A DNA stretch of 64,000 nucleotides from Mycobacterium sp. GA-1285 (GTDB lineage: Bacteria > Actinomycetota > Actinomycetes > Mycobacteriales > Mycobacteriaceae): positions 248,001-312,000 of the forward strand of contig NZ_LQIS01000001.1 of assembly GCF_001499905.1 (NCBI RefSeq), given 5' to 3'. Shown here one piece after another: positions 63,264 through 64,000 of this stretch. Position 1 is the stretch's first letter; every line of letters starts with the position of its first letter. The position numbers and the translations under genes are program-made. The notes under the pieces were generated by a model that had not been told where the DNA came from, made no database searches, and saw only the letters and a program-made list of their open reading frames with translations.

Positions 63264-64000
63264 TCAAGGTTCGTTCGGGTCCACCGGACGCCTCGCGATG
63301 ACGATGAAGAACCCGCCCTCGCGATGGCCGCTGATTATCATTCCGAGGTTGACCAGCATGCGCTCGAACCCGCTGCCGAGCCGCTCCGGTTTGAACAGCA
63401 GCTCGTCTTCAGTCATTACCTTGAACGGCTCGGTCTTGGGAATCGCGTGCACGAACTCGAAGCCGATCTTTTCCAGCCAGCCGATCACTTCGCCGACAGT
63501 GTGCTTCGATTCGTGCGGGTTCTTGTATTGATCCATGAACCATGACCGGCGTTTCTGCGTGCTGACGTAGGCGTCCACGGCGTGGCGATCAAGAAACATG
63601 AAGCGATCGTTGGTGGCGTTGAAGGCGACGCGACGGATGTCCGTGGCTAACCGTCCGTACTTGTGGTACAGGCCGATCATGATGTAGCCGCCTGGCCGCA
63701 CGAGCCGCGAGATTGACTCGAAACCGAGCTGGGGATCGCTCGTGTGGTGCAGCACTCCGTTTGAGATGACCAGGTCGAACGTGCCGGGTTTGAATGCCGG
63801 CCTGAACAGATTCATCTGCAGAAAGTGGGCGCGCTTCAGATCGTTCTGCTGCTTGAAGGCGGTTGCCATCTTCAGCGAGTTGAGGCACAGGTCGGTGCCG
63901 ATCACCGTACGTCGGATGGCGAGAAAGTTGGTGAGCTGCCCTGTCCCGCAACCGCATTCGATCACACGCGCGCGGTATGGAATCTGATCGTCAAGCAGCT
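63264..64000 (-). CDS. Class I SAM-dependent methyltransferase (5' end outside the window)
   Basis: A partial gene that enters from the right edge in frame (LLDDQIPYRARVIECGCGTG at its visible start). The SAM motif is VIECGCGTGQLTNFLA, followed by VIGTDLC, DLVISNGVLHHTSDPQLGFE and the post-motif LVRPGGYIMIGLYHKYGRLA. The C-terminal part (WFMDQYKNPHESKHTVGEV) is unlike the other methyltransferases here. Lysine and AT-richer codons are more frequent than in the neighbours (about 60-62% GC on two lines counted), hinting at recent acquisition. The true start lies beyond 64000. Confidence 0.88.
   Translation of the reverse strand, partial: LLDDQIPYRARVIECGCGTGQLTNFLAIRRTVIGTDLCLNSLKMATAFKQQNDLKRAHFLQMNLFRPAFKPGTFDLVISNGVLHHTSDPQLGFESISRLVRPGGYIMIGLYHKYGRLATDIRRVAFNATNDRFMFLDRHAVDAYVSTQKRRSWFMDQYKNPHESKHTVGEVIGWLEKIGFEFVHAIPKTEPFKVMTEDELLFKPERLGSGFERMLVNLGMIISGHREGGFFIVIARRPVDPNEP

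Noticed and set aside
63028..63531. Plus-strand frames over the right-edge intergenic region
   Set aside because: They run antisense into the methyltransferase and show no domain.

Overview
The window is chromosomal DNA of a mycobacterium, most likely a fast-growing Mycolicibacterium. The left third carries the mycobacterial FAS-II/mycolate operon (fabD-acpM-kasA-kasB-accD6) behind aceE and mabR. AcpM is the short (100-residue) form I associate with fast growers. Base composition is high-GC throughout, GTG/TTG starts are common, and several genes have the leaderless promoter arrangement (TAnnnT about 6-8 nt before the start codon) typical of the group. No rRNA, insertion sequence, CRISPR array or prophage was seen.

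Layout. 1-21.75 kb is collinear, from memory, with the M. tuberculosis Rv2238c-Rv2260 region: tRNA-Val, ahpE, DUF3052, a lipoprotein, aceE, mabR, fabD-acpM-kasA-kasB-accD6, glpD with a TetR regulator, an AGPS-like flavoprotein, a diacylglycerol kinase, DUF3145, a serine beta-lactamase-like protein, a methyltransferase, a DODA-type dioxygenase, mscR and a metallo-beta-lactamase-fold protein. 21.8-44.2 kb is more accessory: a SHOCT membrane protein, a SABATH carboxyl methyltransferase, a membrane-anchored Hsp70-like protein, a DUF4185 (candidate D-arabinanase) pair, a dipeptide-type ABC importer, an SDR, a PhoD-like phosphatase, a PQTQA-repeat surface protein behind a possible c-di-AMP riboswitch, a TetR/glycosyltransferase pair, an acyl-CoA dehydrogenase, and a lipoprotein fusing a lytic transglycosylase to a DUF1460 amidase-like domain.

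44.3-52.3 kb is flanked by an intact tRNA-Met gene (right) and a same-orientation remnant of that tRNA's 3' half (left), which is the geometry of a tRNA-integrated island. It holds small membrane and secreted proteins, a NarL-type two-component system, an MMPL transporter and a TetR with a clear operator. No integrase is visible. 52.5-62.5 kb is again core-like: an AhpD-like protein, a TldE/TldD pair and an ECF transporter in one minus-strand run, then MarR, a VIT-type transporter and an acyl-CoA oxidase-like enzyme. The right edge has an NTF2-like protein and a methyltransferase cut by the window end.

How the parts fit: AceE supplies acetyl-CoA, AccD6 makes malonyl-CoA, FabD loads it onto AcpM, and KasA/KasB elongate meromycolate chains under MabR control. 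Much of the rest serves the envelope (arabinan, peptidoglycan, lipid and transport functions) or thiol/redox defence (AhpE, MscR). A recurring theme is short tandem duplications, often of 15 bp, at gene starts, gene ends and inside genes.
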